From positions 11,005,001 through 11,069,000 of the forward strand of contig CM073907.1 in NCBI GenBank assembly GCA_037176705.1: a DNA stretch of 64,000 bases, written 5' to 3'. Under the pieces are notes generated by a model. The model was given only the letters and a program-made list of their open reading frames with translations, made no database searches and was not told where the DNA came from. Source of the DNA: Molossus alvarezi. Lineage: Eukaryota > Chordata > Mammalia > Chiroptera > Molossidae. A program made the translations under genes and the position numbers. Positions 20,720-31,479 of this stretch are shown piece by piece (position 1 is the stretch's first letter; the number at the start of each line of letters is the position of its first letter).

Positions 20720-21480
20720 CGTAGTGACTGACGGTGTCTGAGGTTGGAGCCGGCGAAATTACACCGTCAAACCGCAAAAGCAAAAAGCCACTCTCTCTTG
20801 ACAGCAAGCCTGCAGCCGCAGCCGGAAGCAAAGAGGGAGGTGGGCGGGGCCAGTGGAGAGGAAGCGAAGCTCTCGGCCAATGGCCACATCGCTTGGAAAA
20901 CGAGCCTCTCGTCCGACCTATCGTGAAACCGCGAGAACAGGGTGGAATTATCGCGAGGTTCCGTCCTCCTCCGTCGCTCCCTCTTTCCCAGCTCTGTGTA
21001 GTGAAGGTTCCGCCCCGCCCCGCTCCGCCCCGCCCCTCCCCGCCGGCGCCTCGCCCCGCCCCCGCCCGGCGCCCCGCCCCTCCCGGCGTCCCCCGGTAGC
21101 GGTCCAGCGGGGCGCCCGCTCCGCCGGCGCCGAGGTGAGTGTGTCGCTCAGGAGTCCCAGGCGGCCGAAGTGGCGAGGCCCGCTGTCCCGGCCTCCGCCT
21201 CCCAGGCTGGATCGGGCGAAAGCCCGGGGGCGGCGGTGGGTGGACCGCGGTGCGAGCGGGCCCGGCCGGCCCTCAGGTGCCTACAGCTGCGGGGCCCTCC
21301 TGGCCCCGAGCATCGGGATCCTGGGTCTGGGAAACACCTGTCACCTGACTCGCTGCTTCCAGACTGTAACGACGTCGGGGTTTGGAGTCGTGCTCGACGT
21401 GTAATACCCTGCAGACCTCCGTCTGCACACACACTGCAGGTGGACGGCGTGTGTTTCGCCTACGACTTCCCGCGGGGCTT
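20720..21480. promoter_or_regulatory. Bidirectional CpG-island promoter of TTC23 and LRRC28
   Basis: CpG-dense, GC-rich block between two divergent genes, which is the classical form of a shared housekeeping promoter. Visible motifs: an ETS/GABPA-like CCGGAAG at 20822-20828, a GC box GGGCGGGGC at 20842-20850, a CCAAT box at 20877-20881, and two CGCGAG half-sites of the TCTCGCGAGA class at 20930-20936 and 20952-20957. A dense array of SP1-type CCGCCCC boxes covers 21009-21094. There is no TATA box. Motif calls are by eye; orientation-specific start sites would need CAGE data. Confidence 0.85.
20990..21134 (+). other. LRRC28: LRRC28 exon 1, non-coding (5' UTR); start approximate
   Basis: The donor CGAG|GTGAGT at 21134/21135 is a strong match to the consensus and is the best plus-strand donor in the CpG island. 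The next exon begins at 25414 and contains the start codon, so this exon is entirely 5' UTR. The left end is a guess from the transition into the C-rich block. The exon is extremely rich in C on the sense strand, which would give a GC-structured leader. Confidence 0.6.
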
Positions 21481-21859
21481 CCGAGGAAATGGCCTTTCAC
21501 AGATGCTTTCCACGCGCCGTGTGCAGCCCCGTGTCCAGGGTTAGGAAGTCCGAGCGGGTGCTCCGACTTAGGTGCCGAAGTCGGGCTAAGGGACCCCTTC
21601 CTCTCCTTTGAGACACCCCTGCCTAACGTGTGCGAAGTGCTCTAAAGGTGGAAGGTTTGGTTTCTTTACATAATCATTAACGAGGGGTGGTGTTTCCCTG
21701 CCAGAAAACTCGCTGTGGAGGTGCAGTTGTGTACAGTTAGTACTGAATGTGCCATTTACTTTTCACTGCAGGTAAGAGGTAGAAAAATATCCCGGTAAAG
21801 GATGTATATTTCCAATGCATGCAGATTGGAAAACCATTCGCATCATTATCATTATTATT

Positions 21860-21977
21860 GTTAGTTAACCCTCACCCGAGGGTATTTTTCCATGAACTTG
21901 CCCTTGACCGGAGAGGAACCCGTTACCCTTTGGTCCTTGGGCCAATGCTCTCACTGCTGAGCCACACCGACCAGGGC
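21860..21977 (-). mobile_element. VES SINE with internal deletion
   Basis: Both ends of a VES are present (CCTCACCCGAGG near the 3' end, TGAGCCACACCGACCAGGGC at the head), but the middle, including the CT tail, is missing. Length is about 118 bp against the usual 250. Confidence 0.75.
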
Positions 21978-22299
21978 GCACGCGCATTATTTTTCCATGG
22001 GCAACTTTCAGGTTTCATTTGGGTAGGTTTTCACCTCTGCAAGTGCCTTTGTAGCAAGATGCATTTTAACGGGGTTTATTTAATGACGTGTTTGAAGGCA
22101 GCCAGTCCCAGCCAGAGGATTCAGAAGGAAAGCCATCCCGGTTACAGTGAATTCTGGTTACCGTGAATTCTCTAATTGGGTCTTTCATGAGTGTGGGTTT
22201 TATCTCGAATTTTGCCTTGTAGTCTTACATGTATATAAGCTTTGCCTGCCGCTTGAATGATAATGGTGAGAAGCAGAGGCCCCATGGAATTGGTCCGGC

Positions 22300-22465
22300 A
22301 GGCACAGGTTTTAGAGCTGACCCACCCGGGCTGGAGTGCTGGCAAGTTACCCTCTGAGAAACTCAGTTTCCTCATCTGTAAAATGGGGGTAAATTATGTC
22401 TATTGCAACGCAGAGTTGTAAGTATTGGGGATCTTTATGGCTCATGGCAAACACTAGGTATATGG
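22300..22465 (+). repeat. MIR SINE fragment
   Basis: CTCAGTTTCCTCATCTGTAA followed by AATGGGGGTAAATTATGTCT is the highly conserved MIR core. Confidence 0.7.
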
Positions 22466-22992
22466 TTGTCCACAAGCAGACCTTAGATCAGAGAATGAAA
22501 GAAATCTCCCTTGCAGTATAGCAGGTCCTCCAATAACATTGTTTTGTCCATTGTCATTTTGTTGTAACATTGAAGAGAACTTAACTCTGGTTCATACCAG
22601 TTAGCCTACGGGGAAATTGGTTTCTATATTGTTTCGCTTTAAGTTGCAGAACCTATCGAAGGTGTTAAGTGGAGACTCACTGTATGTGTAATTCACATGT
22701 CCTAGTTTCACCCATTCGTCAGCTAATGGTAGAGACAGGTGCACAGAGGTGGAGACAACCTCAAGATTGTCTTCTGCCTTCAGGAGCATCCAGTCTCCTG
22801 GCTAGATTGACAATAAGCAAGTACACCAATAAATATAGAGATTACAAATCGTGAGGAGTCCTACCAAGAAAAAGACCATTGGTTTCTCCGAAATATTTGG
22901 GGGAATACTTTAGCTTGGGACAGGGAAGGGATTTTCACATTTGAAACCGGAAGAAAGGTGGGATGGTGCGTTCCTGGCTCAAAGGAGGGCGC

Positions 22993-23265
22993 TTTTTTTT
23001 GTTTTTTGGTTAATCCTCTCTCGAGGATATTTTTCCCATTGATTTTTTGTGTTTTGTTTTTTGGTTTTTTTTAGAGAGAGAGTGGAAGGGAAGGCGGTGA
23101 GGGGGAGAGAGAGAGAGAGATTGATTGGTTGCCTCCTGCATGCACCCCCAGCGGGGGCCAGGGATCAAGCCCAAACCCAGGTATATGCCTTTGAATTGGA
23201 ATCAAACCCGGGACCCTTTGGTCCTAGGGCCGACGCTCTAACCACTGAGCAACACTGGCCAGGGC
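22993..23265 (-). mobile_element. VES SINE, full length
   Basis: Antisense copy with T-rich end, GA tract and head ACACTGGCCAGGGC. Confidence 0.87.
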
Positions 23266-23391
23266 AAGGGCATTTTTAAAAACTAGAAAAGCCCAGGAAC
23301 TTGGTGAGAAGCCAGGGAGAGTACTTCCAGATAAGGCGGAAGAAGTAGGCAGGCCCAGATAGCGAATAGCCTGGTCAGATATTTTCCTATG

Positions 23392-23608
23392 TTATCTTCA
23401 GATAGAGTGGGAGGGAGAGAGAGGGAAAGAAAGGAAGAGAGGCAGAAACATCGACGTGAGAGGGAGACATCTACTGGTTGCCTCCCTCACAACCCCGACC
23501 AGGGCAGGGATGAACTGCAACCGAGGTACGTGCCCTTGACTGAAATCGAACCCAGGACTCATTGTTCCGCCGACGGACACTCTACCACTGAGCCAAACCA
23601 GCCAGGTC
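23392..23608 (-). mobile_element. VES SINE lacking the A-tail end
   Basis: Antisense copy in which the last part of the sense strand (A tail and CCTCGGGTGAGG box) is missing; the GA tract starts at once. Head at about 23608. Confidence 0.8.
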
Positions 23609-25413
23609 TAAATATACTTGTGAAGGATTTATTTAGTAGAATATCTGCTCACTAGAAAGTCAGGTTACCTGAGAGAGGAGGGGGCGGAGACCGCTGGATT
23701 TACGTTTTTATAAGCTTACAGCTAAGTGGTTAATGTATTAGAACGTGGCCAGAGTGGACACAGGAAGACCAGTCACACAGGTGGCCAGGCAGGAGATTGC
23801 AGTGGCTTTTGGTTTTTGGGTGATGGGGAATTGTGGATGGATTTAAGAGGTATTCTGGAGATGACCTCATAAATTGGAGAAGGTAGGTGAATTATGGATG
23901 GAATCATTCATGACTTTCAGCAGATGGTGGATGGAGGCGTGTGCTATTTTTTTGAAATAGAAAAAAAAGGTAGAGGATTTGGGGAGCGGGGAGCACTCCT
24001 TTGAATGTGTTAAGTTTGAGGTTCTACTTGCTTTATAGCTGAGAATTAAGATGTGGAAAGATGTGAGACTCTTGCTCAAAGTCACATAATATGTCTCCTA
24101 AAAATAGGTGAGTAGATTGAATATATATGGGACAGTATTGGATTCGTATGATGCATTGGGGTATTACTGAATATTTCACATTCTCTGTCCTTTTGTATAA
24201 AATGGCAAATGCTGTCTTATTAGCTAGGAATTAGAGTTTGGAAATAATAGAAAATAACCAAACGATTACAAAACTCTGCTCTTTGAAAGTTATGTTACTA
24301 CATTTTGCACTAACTTGGTGTTCATTCCCAGTGAAAAACTATTTTCCTTAAAACATACTTTCCAGTAGAGAGTTTTAAAAACGGTGCCCAGGAAAATAGA
24401 GGGTAAACGCTGAACCAAGCTTAACTTCTTTTTAGTTTTAGCATTGTCTTAGCATCCTGTGTACGTAAAGAACCCAGGCTTTGAAATACACTGGACCCCT
24501 CTCTCCCTCAAGAAAAAAAATGAATCCTTGCTTTTATTGTCCCTTATGAACTGTTCAACCTTGGACAAAGTATTGAAGCTCTGAGTTTGTTTCTTCCAGT
24601 GTTAAGTGATTGTGAAGTTTGTTTCTGTCTTATGCCTTGTCGACAAGATGCAAATATTGTTTCTCTTCCTATCCTTGTCAGTTTTGGAGCTAGAAGGAAA
24701 ATTAATCTGTTCTGGGTTTTGACCTTTACCAATAAATTGCTGTCTCCATTTTATATATTAGGCAACTAAACCCAGAGAAATTATAATAGAATAATATAGC
24801 ATTCTTATTTCCTAGTTCAGTATTTCTTTTTTCATTGAAATAATTAAATAAAACCACTTCCCAGAACTATGTCTTTGCTACTTCTGATAATCTGCAAAGA
24901 TCAGGAGAAAGAAATAAAAGAATAAAGAGATTAAAGAAACAAAAAGTTATTATATAGGACAATATTAAGATAATAAGAAGTGAAGAAACTGAAGCTGTAA
25001 ATGATCTAGATATATTTTATATGCATATTTAAATATTTTTTAAATACCTTAAGCTAGATACAAGATGAGGATTTGCTATATCTGATTTTTAAGTTCTCTC
25101 TTTGGTTGCCCGTTATGAAACTGGTCTGTATTCTCTTAGACATTCCAATCTCAATTTCAGGACTATTTTTTAAATTAGGACTATTTCTACTAAGTGGTAA
25201 ATATTGCCTAAATAGTGAGTGTATTTTTATTAGAGCTATTAATTTGGTCTTCTAAATATGTATGACAAATTCAGTTGTTATGAAAAAAAAATATGGAGAT
25301 TGAATGTGGAACTCACTGTTTAGTGTCTGCAAATAGTTCCATATGCTGACTGGTTTATTTGGCAATGCTTGTAAGCAATATTATAATTATGGAATTTTCC
25401 TTTTCCTCTTTAG

Positions 25414-25677
<264 letters not shown>

Positions 25678-27168
25678 TAATGTGGTCCTGACCATGGTAT
25701 ATTTTACATATCTTAAGATATTCAGACTAAGATATATATCCTCTCTTATTATATAAACAGCTACTATAAACACACTTACAGAGGGTTCTTATTAGCTGAG
25801 AATTTATTATTCAAGTCCCTGCAGTTGTGTGGTTACAGGAGGAGCTATGTAGGAAAGCAAAATATTCACAAATGTACCACTTATAAAACTGTCCCCATTC
25901 AAAATCCCCTCTTCACTTCACCTGTGCATCTGTGTGGGCCGGGGCCTTCTTTGTGTATGTGTTAAGCTTCCTAGATGATTTTTGGATGTTACAATACCGA
26001 ATGGACCAATTAAGAAGTAAAGAAGAGAAAGACAAACAAGAATGACTTTAACAAAAGAATTATTTCAAGATTAAAATAATAAGATAGGCATTTGGGAAGC
26101 TTGATGTAGCCTTTGAGTGTTTTGAAAAAATAACAGAAAACCTTTTTTATGATTGCACTGTGAAAATTAATGATTTTGAATTGGGCTATCATCTAATTTG
26201 TTGGAAAACGTTTTGCCACAAAAACAACATTTGACACACTTATTTTATGTTGCAAGAATAAGCACATAGTTATCATTATAACCTAAATTTCATTGCATAA
26301 AAAATTTTAAAAAACATTTTGTAATTTTTTTTTCCAAGAGAATTCTCCAATCAAACTTTTTATTCCCACTATTTATTAAGAAATTTGGTCTCTGTTTTAA
26401 ATGGGTTTGCTTTATGTAGCCATTTCAGGTTACCACTTAACTTCATTTGAATTTTATGCTTGAATTCTAGTTCTTACTAATTTTAGATAATTTACATGTC
26501 TTTTTTTTTCTTTATGAATTGACCCATTCTTTATCCCCTTCTCTATATTGGACTTTCTAAAATATCTGAAAGTATATCTTATCAGCTTCATATATATGAG
26601 GTGTTTTTTGGAAAAGTTTTATTGATCTATATAAAATACCTACAAGGAGTAAAAGCATTATAAAATTTGCTTGTCTTTGCTATTCCTGGACATAAATGGA
26701 TATATATCTTTCATTTAGGGTGGTTAGCATATTGGTATATATGTTATTTGTAGTGCAGAGTTAGATTTTTTAAAATAGATTCTTCAGTTTTCAGACTTTG
26801 GTAATCTATATATAGATTTAGGATTTTGGCGAGAGTGATTAAAATGATGAAACGTGGGATCAGAGCTGGTTTGGAGGCAAAGCAAGAAAGGAGGAGTGAA
26901 TGAATAGGAAGAATAGAGAGGGTCCTGATGGGATTGAACCCACCACCTTTTGGTTGGCTGGTAATTTAAAGTTAAATTAAAATGTATAGCTTTTCCCTCA
27001 TTACTTAGTTGCATTACTAAAAGGTGCAAGTAGGAAGCAAGAATGGTATTGCAGAGCACCAGCAGGTGTCAGCACAGCCTGGGCAACAGGCTGCTTATTT
27101 ACCAGGCTTTTGGAGTAGGTACTAATAAGTGGATTTTTTTGTTTTGTTTTTTCAAGTCCCAGTATTCT

Positions 27169-27406
27169 TTTTTTTTTTTTATCCTCACCCGAAGACATTT
27201 TTCCATTTTTTGTTCAGATAGAGTGGGAGAGAGAGAAAGAGAAACATCGATGTGAAAAGGACACATTGAGTGGTTGCTACCCACATGACCCAACCAGGGC
27301 TGGGGACAAAGTGCAACCAAGGTATGTGTCCTTAGCGAGAACCGAACCTGGGTCTCTATGGACCGCAGTCCAACGTTCTAACCGCTGAACCAAACAGGCC
27401 AGGGCC
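27169..27406 (-). mobile_element. VES SINE, young, 16-bp TSD
   Basis: Complete antisense copy. Perfect 16-bp target duplication CAAGTCCCAGTATTCT at 27153-27168 and 27407-27422. Confidence 0.92.
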
Positions 27407-28450
27407 CAAGTCCCAGTATTCTAATAAATTGCAACTTTCCAAGGTCATTGTGCTTACTTAAAAATAAAAACCCGATGTACTTGTTAATAAAGACATAGTG
27501 ATGCATCATCGGCAGCAGAAACTTTATTCCTTACTTACCTGTGTGTGTAGCTTTGTGACTCAGAAACATCAACAACAAGACAAAAACAAAACCTGCTTAG
27601 AATGCTATGTGAAGGAGCAAGATAGGCATCTGGAAGGGAAGAATGACCACAGGTCCCGTAGGTTAGCCAGATATGATGTTGGTATTGTAGCACACAGAAC
27701 TAGATTAGGCTCTAACATTATTTGTTTTCTGGAAAAGTCTTTCCTTTTTAGAGGAACAGCTATTATTAAGCCCCTCCCCCAGTTCCCTAGTTTTTCTAAG
27801 ATGCTTTGTTTGTATGCCAGTACGTGGAAGTATACCTTCTTCTCATTAGGGAAGATGATGGTACTAAAAGTAACATCTGAGGAAAGACTTCATGAAGGAC
27901 TTCATTGCAGATGTTGAACATGGGGAAAAAAGAATCACACCTCTCCGCATTTGAAAACTAAGTGGTTTTATCAAAAGTGGGTGCTTGATAAATGCACTGA
28001 CTTCGTAAAAGTTCATATTCGGTACTATTTGGTTATCAAAGAAAGGCAAGGATAAATGTATAGAAACAGCTTGGCATACTGTTGCTAAGTATTTGAATAG
28101 AACGGTATCCCAGTATGAAGTTAACAGTGTCATTTCCTTTTTGAAAAATAAAACTAGTAGATTTCCATTGTGTTCAGGATTTTTTAAAAATGTTTTTCCT
28201 TATATTTCAGTGCCTTCCTTGCCACTCTCTGCAAAATCATTATACATCCTCAATACCCAATGGTCCACACCTACCAAACTAATGATGTTTCTCTTATTCA
28301 ATGTTTAGAATCCAAATTGCATATAATATGATTGATTGCTCAATTATGTAGCTATTTATATACCGCATGTACTACATTTTTTAATTTATTATTTTTTATT
28401 TTTTTCAATTATAAAGGACATACATGCTCGCTGTTAAAAATTCAAATGAT

Positions 28451-28613
28451 GCCTTGGCTGGTTTGGCTTAGTGGTTAGAGCATTGGCCCTCGGATCAAAG
28501 AGTATCAGGTTTGATTCTGGCCGAGGGCATGTACCTTGGCTACAGTTTGTCTCCAGCCCTGGTAGGGGTAGTGGGGGAGGCAACCAGTCGATGTCTCTCT
28601 CTCACATTGATGT

Positions 28614-28648
<35 letters not shown>

Positions 28649-28715
28649 CCCCTCCCCTCCCCTCCCCTCTATCTAAAGATAAATGGAAAAAATATCCTCA
28701 GGTGAGGATTAAAAA
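28451..28715 (+). mobile_element. VES SINE, 15-bp TSD
   Basis: Complete copy with long CT and CCCCT tracts. Perfect duplication AAAAATTCAAATGAT at 28436-28450 and 28716-28730. Confidence 0.92.
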
Positions 28716-28766
28716 AAAAATTCAAATGATACAAAAGTACATGACAATCGCCATTACCAAGTTTCT

Positions 28767-29010
28767 TTTTGTTTTGTTTTTATTGCTCACCTGAGGATGC
28801 TTTTCTACTTATTATCAGATAGATTGGGAAGGAGGGAGAGAGTGACAGAAAGAAACATCAATGTGATAGAGCCACATCAACTGCTTGCCTCCCCCACAAC
28901 CTAATCAAGGCTAGGGACAAACCAAGGTACATGCCCCTGACCGGAATTCAACCTGCGACTCATTGGTCTGCAGGCCAATGCTCTAACCGCTGAGCAAAAT
29001 TGGCCAGGGC
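28767..29010 (-). mobile_element. VES SINE
   Basis: Antisense copy lying 50 nt from the plus-strand copy at 28451, forming an inverted pair. Flanks ACCAAGTTTCT and ACTAAGTTCT suggest a decayed target duplication. Confidence 0.83.
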
Positions 29011-29020
29011 ACTAAGTTCT

Positions 29021-29238
29021 TTTTAAAATATATTTTCATTGATTTTTTTAGAGAGAGGAAGGGAGAGAGAGAGAGAGAGAAACATCCATGTGAGAGATAA
29101 ACACTAATTGGCTGCCTCCTGCACGCCCCCTACTGGGGATCGAGCGCACAACCCCGGCATGTGCCCTGACTCAGAATTTAACCCAGACCTTTCAGTGCAT
29201 GGGAAGCTGCTCAATCCACTGAGCCACACCTGCTGGGC
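29021..29238 (-). mobile_element. VES SINE, older subfamily
   Basis: Antisense copy of the GTGTGGCTCAG-like subfamily; directly next to the copy ending at 29010. Confidence 0.8.
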
Positions 29239-29408
29239 CCCATTAATACGTTTCTGTAGAAAAAATTACTCTCTTAAAAATATAAAACTTTCTAATTTCT
29301 AACTCTGTTTTGTATTGACAAAATTGTTTTTATAAAAGATTTTTTGAAAATAAAAGATTTCTTTAGTAGTACTGTTAGGGAGTTATAGCAGAATAGATTG
29401 TATTTGCA

Positions 29409-29536
29409 ATTTCCTCTCTCTCTCTCCCCCTCCCCTCCCCCTTTCTCCCTCCCTCTCCCTCCCTCCCTCCCTTCTTCCCTCCTTCCCTCCCCCTCCCTTC
29501 CTCCCTTCTTCCCTCCCTCCCTCCCTCTCTCCTTTT
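29409..29536. repeat. Polypyrimidine CCCT/CCTT low-complexity run
   Basis: About 125 nt of CT, CCCT and CCTT units with no purine on the plus strand. It lies between two VES copies in LRRC28 intron 2. Confidence 0.9.
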
Positions 29537-29665
29537 CATGTATTGTTTCTTGTGCCTAGAAATCTAACCAGACTATCCTCCTTTCTCCAAGGCAACCTCT
29601 GATAATTTATATTTGTCTTTTAGGACTTAGATCAGAAGTAATCTCTTCCAAAAAATCATTCCCGA

Positions 29666-29908
29666 GCCCTGGCCAGTTTGGGTCAGCGGTTAGAGCGTGG
29701 ACCTGCGGTCCAGAGAGACCCAGGTTCGGTTTCTGTTAAGGGCACGTGCCTCGGTTGCAGTTCGTCCCTGGCCCTGGTTGGTTGTGCGGGTGGCAGCCAC
29801 TTGATGTGTCCCTTTCACATCGATGTTTTTCTTTCTCTCGTTCTCCCCGCTTCCCACTCTATCTGAACAAAAAATGGAAAAATGTCCTCGGGTGAGGGAA
29901 AAAAAAAG
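29666..29908 (+). mobile_element. VES SINE with TSD
   Basis: Complete copy. Flanks TCATTCCCGA and TCACTCCCGA form a 10-bp duplication with one mismatch. Confidence 0.88.
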
Positions 29909-30041
29909 TCACTCCCGAGATTCTTTGTTGTTGGTAACTAGCTTACTCTACAGTATGTCTGAAGGCAGAATGAAAAAAAATTACTCTTGACTCTGTGTGC
30001 TCCTTCAGCCTTAATGACTCACATCTTTATGTTCCTATAAA

Positions 30042-30071
30042 GTTGAACTGTGTGCGTGCACGCGCACACGT

Positions 30072-30119
<48 letters not shown>
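30042..30119. repeat. GT / GA compound microsatellite
   Basis: Alternating purine-pyrimidine GTGTGCGTGCACGCGCACAC passes into a TG run and then an AG run. The CG/CA alternation is favourable for Z-DNA. Confidence 0.9.
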
Positions 30120-30482
30120 ATATAGGCTGGCTTCAATTATTTACGGGAGCCTTTTCCTCCTACTCAGGGGCTCCAGCAGAGAGAGACCTGCTTCAATCTC
30201 TGAGCGGAATTTATCTGTGATTCTTCTCTTTCCAGGGTTCTGACTCTATAAGGGACCTGGACCCAACTCCCTTCCTCTCCTCCCAATAGGCTGTTTCTAA
30301 TTCCTGCCATACCATACTGCTACTCCAAATTTAGGACCTGTGACTCAATGTGACACTCTCTTGGACCACCTGAGCTCCAGCTCACTCTTATTTATTCTAA
30401 GCATAGTTAGGTCTTGGTTTCTGGCCCCTGGGGATTACCCTATTTTCTTCTGAAGAGCACAATTTGGGGATTTTTTTTTTGG

Positions 30483-30740
30483 TGGGGGTTAGTTTCCTAG
30501 GGCTGCTGTAACAAATTGCGCACGCTGGGTGGCTCAGAACAGCAGAAGTGTTCTGGAGGCCAGAATTCCAGTTCAGGGTGTGGGCAGAGACTGGTTCCTT
30601 CTCAGGGCTCTCAAGGAGAATCTGCCCTTCCTGCAGGCTTCTGGGGGTGGCCAGCGGTGTGCCGGGGCTATGCAGCTGAGTCATTCCCATCTCTGGCCCT
30701 GGCGTCACATGGCGCTATTCCCTCTGTCTGTGTCTGCTAA
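30483..30740 (-). mobile_element. MLT1-like (ERVL-MaLR) solo LTR, truncated
   Basis: TTAGTTTCCTAGGGCTGCTG followed by ACAAATTGCGCACGCTGGGT is the reverse complement of the 3' end of MLT1/MST-type LTRs. The match continues through GTTCTGGAGGCCAGAATTCC and TCACATGGCGCTATTCCCTC. Only one end is present and no internal retroviral sequence is seen. Confidence 0.7.
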
Positions 30741-30989
30741 GAATATTTTTATTTCTTCCATGCCCATGGAATACAAGGTTTCTGGTTTCTCCAGGGGACA
30801 TTGATTTGAAGTGTTCAGATTCATCAATTTAAATTGTATGGTCTATATAAGCATAAATCCAGAGCTGCTGATTTATTATTTTCACAAAATTTACAGCCCT
30901 CAAAAAGACACTAGTTTGTGCTGCACCTCTTTAGAGATGTTTATACATTTTTCAAAAATAAAATTTAACTCTCAGTTTTTAATTTTCAG

Positions 30990-31030
30990 CCAGAAAACCT
31001 TGCTCAGAAGCTTCCAAACCTGGTGGAACT
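30990..31030 (+). CDS. LRRC28: LRRC28 exon 3, residues 57-70
   Basis: A very small exon of 41 nt, with acceptor TAATTTTCAG ending at 30989 and donor GTGAGT beginning at 31031. It encodes PENLAQKLPNLVE plus two bases of a leucine codon, completing the first LRR and beginning the second (NLVEL). Skipping it would shift the frame. The identification rests on exact phase and on the match of the residues to the LRRC28 family. Confidence 0.93.
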
Positions 31031-31479
31031 GTGAGTGTATTTATTCAATTTCATAAAAACATGAATGAAAATAATGTTATTTGAAATAATAGAAAATATA
31101 ATTTTAATGTATTAATTTATTATTTTTTAGTATCATGATCATGGTAGACTTGTGGTTCTGCTAAACCCAAAAGTCTTTTAAAGTATTCTAACCATTTAAA
31201 TTTGTGTTTTCAATATCTCGCTTCAAGGGAGTGAAGATGGTGGAAAAGTACAATTTTTCTGGGTGCATCTTTGTCACAGAATCATTCTGGATAGTCCATG
31301 TAATTGGCAACACATTATTATTACTGCTACTCCATGTGATACTTGATAAAATGTATAAAATGTATCATAAAATGTATAAAATGTAGCGTAAAAGTCTCCT
31401 TGCTTGCATCCTCCATGCTTTGTGTGCTTTAGTACTTTTGCTGATTATCTTCGTGATGCCAAATGGAGCTCAGCACTTT

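Larger units (their letters stand above)
16351..20720. other. TTC23 5' leader intron region
   Basis: About 4.4 kb between the TTC23 start-codon exon and the CpG island. It should contain any non-coding TTC23 leader exons, but I could not place them with confidence. Visible content is an AT-rich cruciform-prone stretch (16585-16680), a VES (17538-17801), an L2-like fragment (17815-17930), a mariner MITE (18079-18201), a long TTTC/CT microsatellite (20097-20234) and a MIR (20455-20655). From 18210 to 20090 I see nothing recognisable. Confidence 0.6.
1..20950 (-). other. TTC23: TTC23 gene, 5' part (gene span, partial)
   Basis: Span of the minus-strand gene from the CpG-island promoter to the left edge of the window. 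Five coding exons join in phase (0, 1, 0-type splits checked codon by codon) to give 253 residues matching the N-terminal half of mammalian TTC23, which is about 447 residues long in human. The remaining C-terminal exons were looked for in 1-4306 and not found, so they lie beyond the left edge. The family is known as a tetratricopeptide-repeat protein of the EvC zone of primary cilia that supports Hedgehog signalling. The right boundary (transcription start) is inferred from the CpG island and is approximate; non-coding 5' exons could not be placed. Confidence 0.85.
21135..25413. other. LRRC28 intron 1
   Basis: About 4.3 kb. The first 350 nt belong to the CpG island. After that come an internally deleted VES (21860-21977), a MIR (22300-22465), two minus-strand VES copies (22993-23265 and 23392-23608), and about 1.8 kb of AT-rich sequence without recognised content. 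Open frames in the GC-rich part are compositional. Confidence 0.6.

Noticed and set aside
20853..21404. 183-residue open frame across the CpG island, plus other overlapping frames there
   Set aside because: Stops are rare in GC-rich sequence on every frame; the translation is rich in P, R, G and A without domain pattern, several frames are equally open, and the LRRC28 exon 1 donor cuts through it.
26921..26964. GATGGGATTGAACCCACCAC, a possible SINE or tRNA fragment
   Set aside because: Only the B-box region resembles VES. It is too short to separate from chance.
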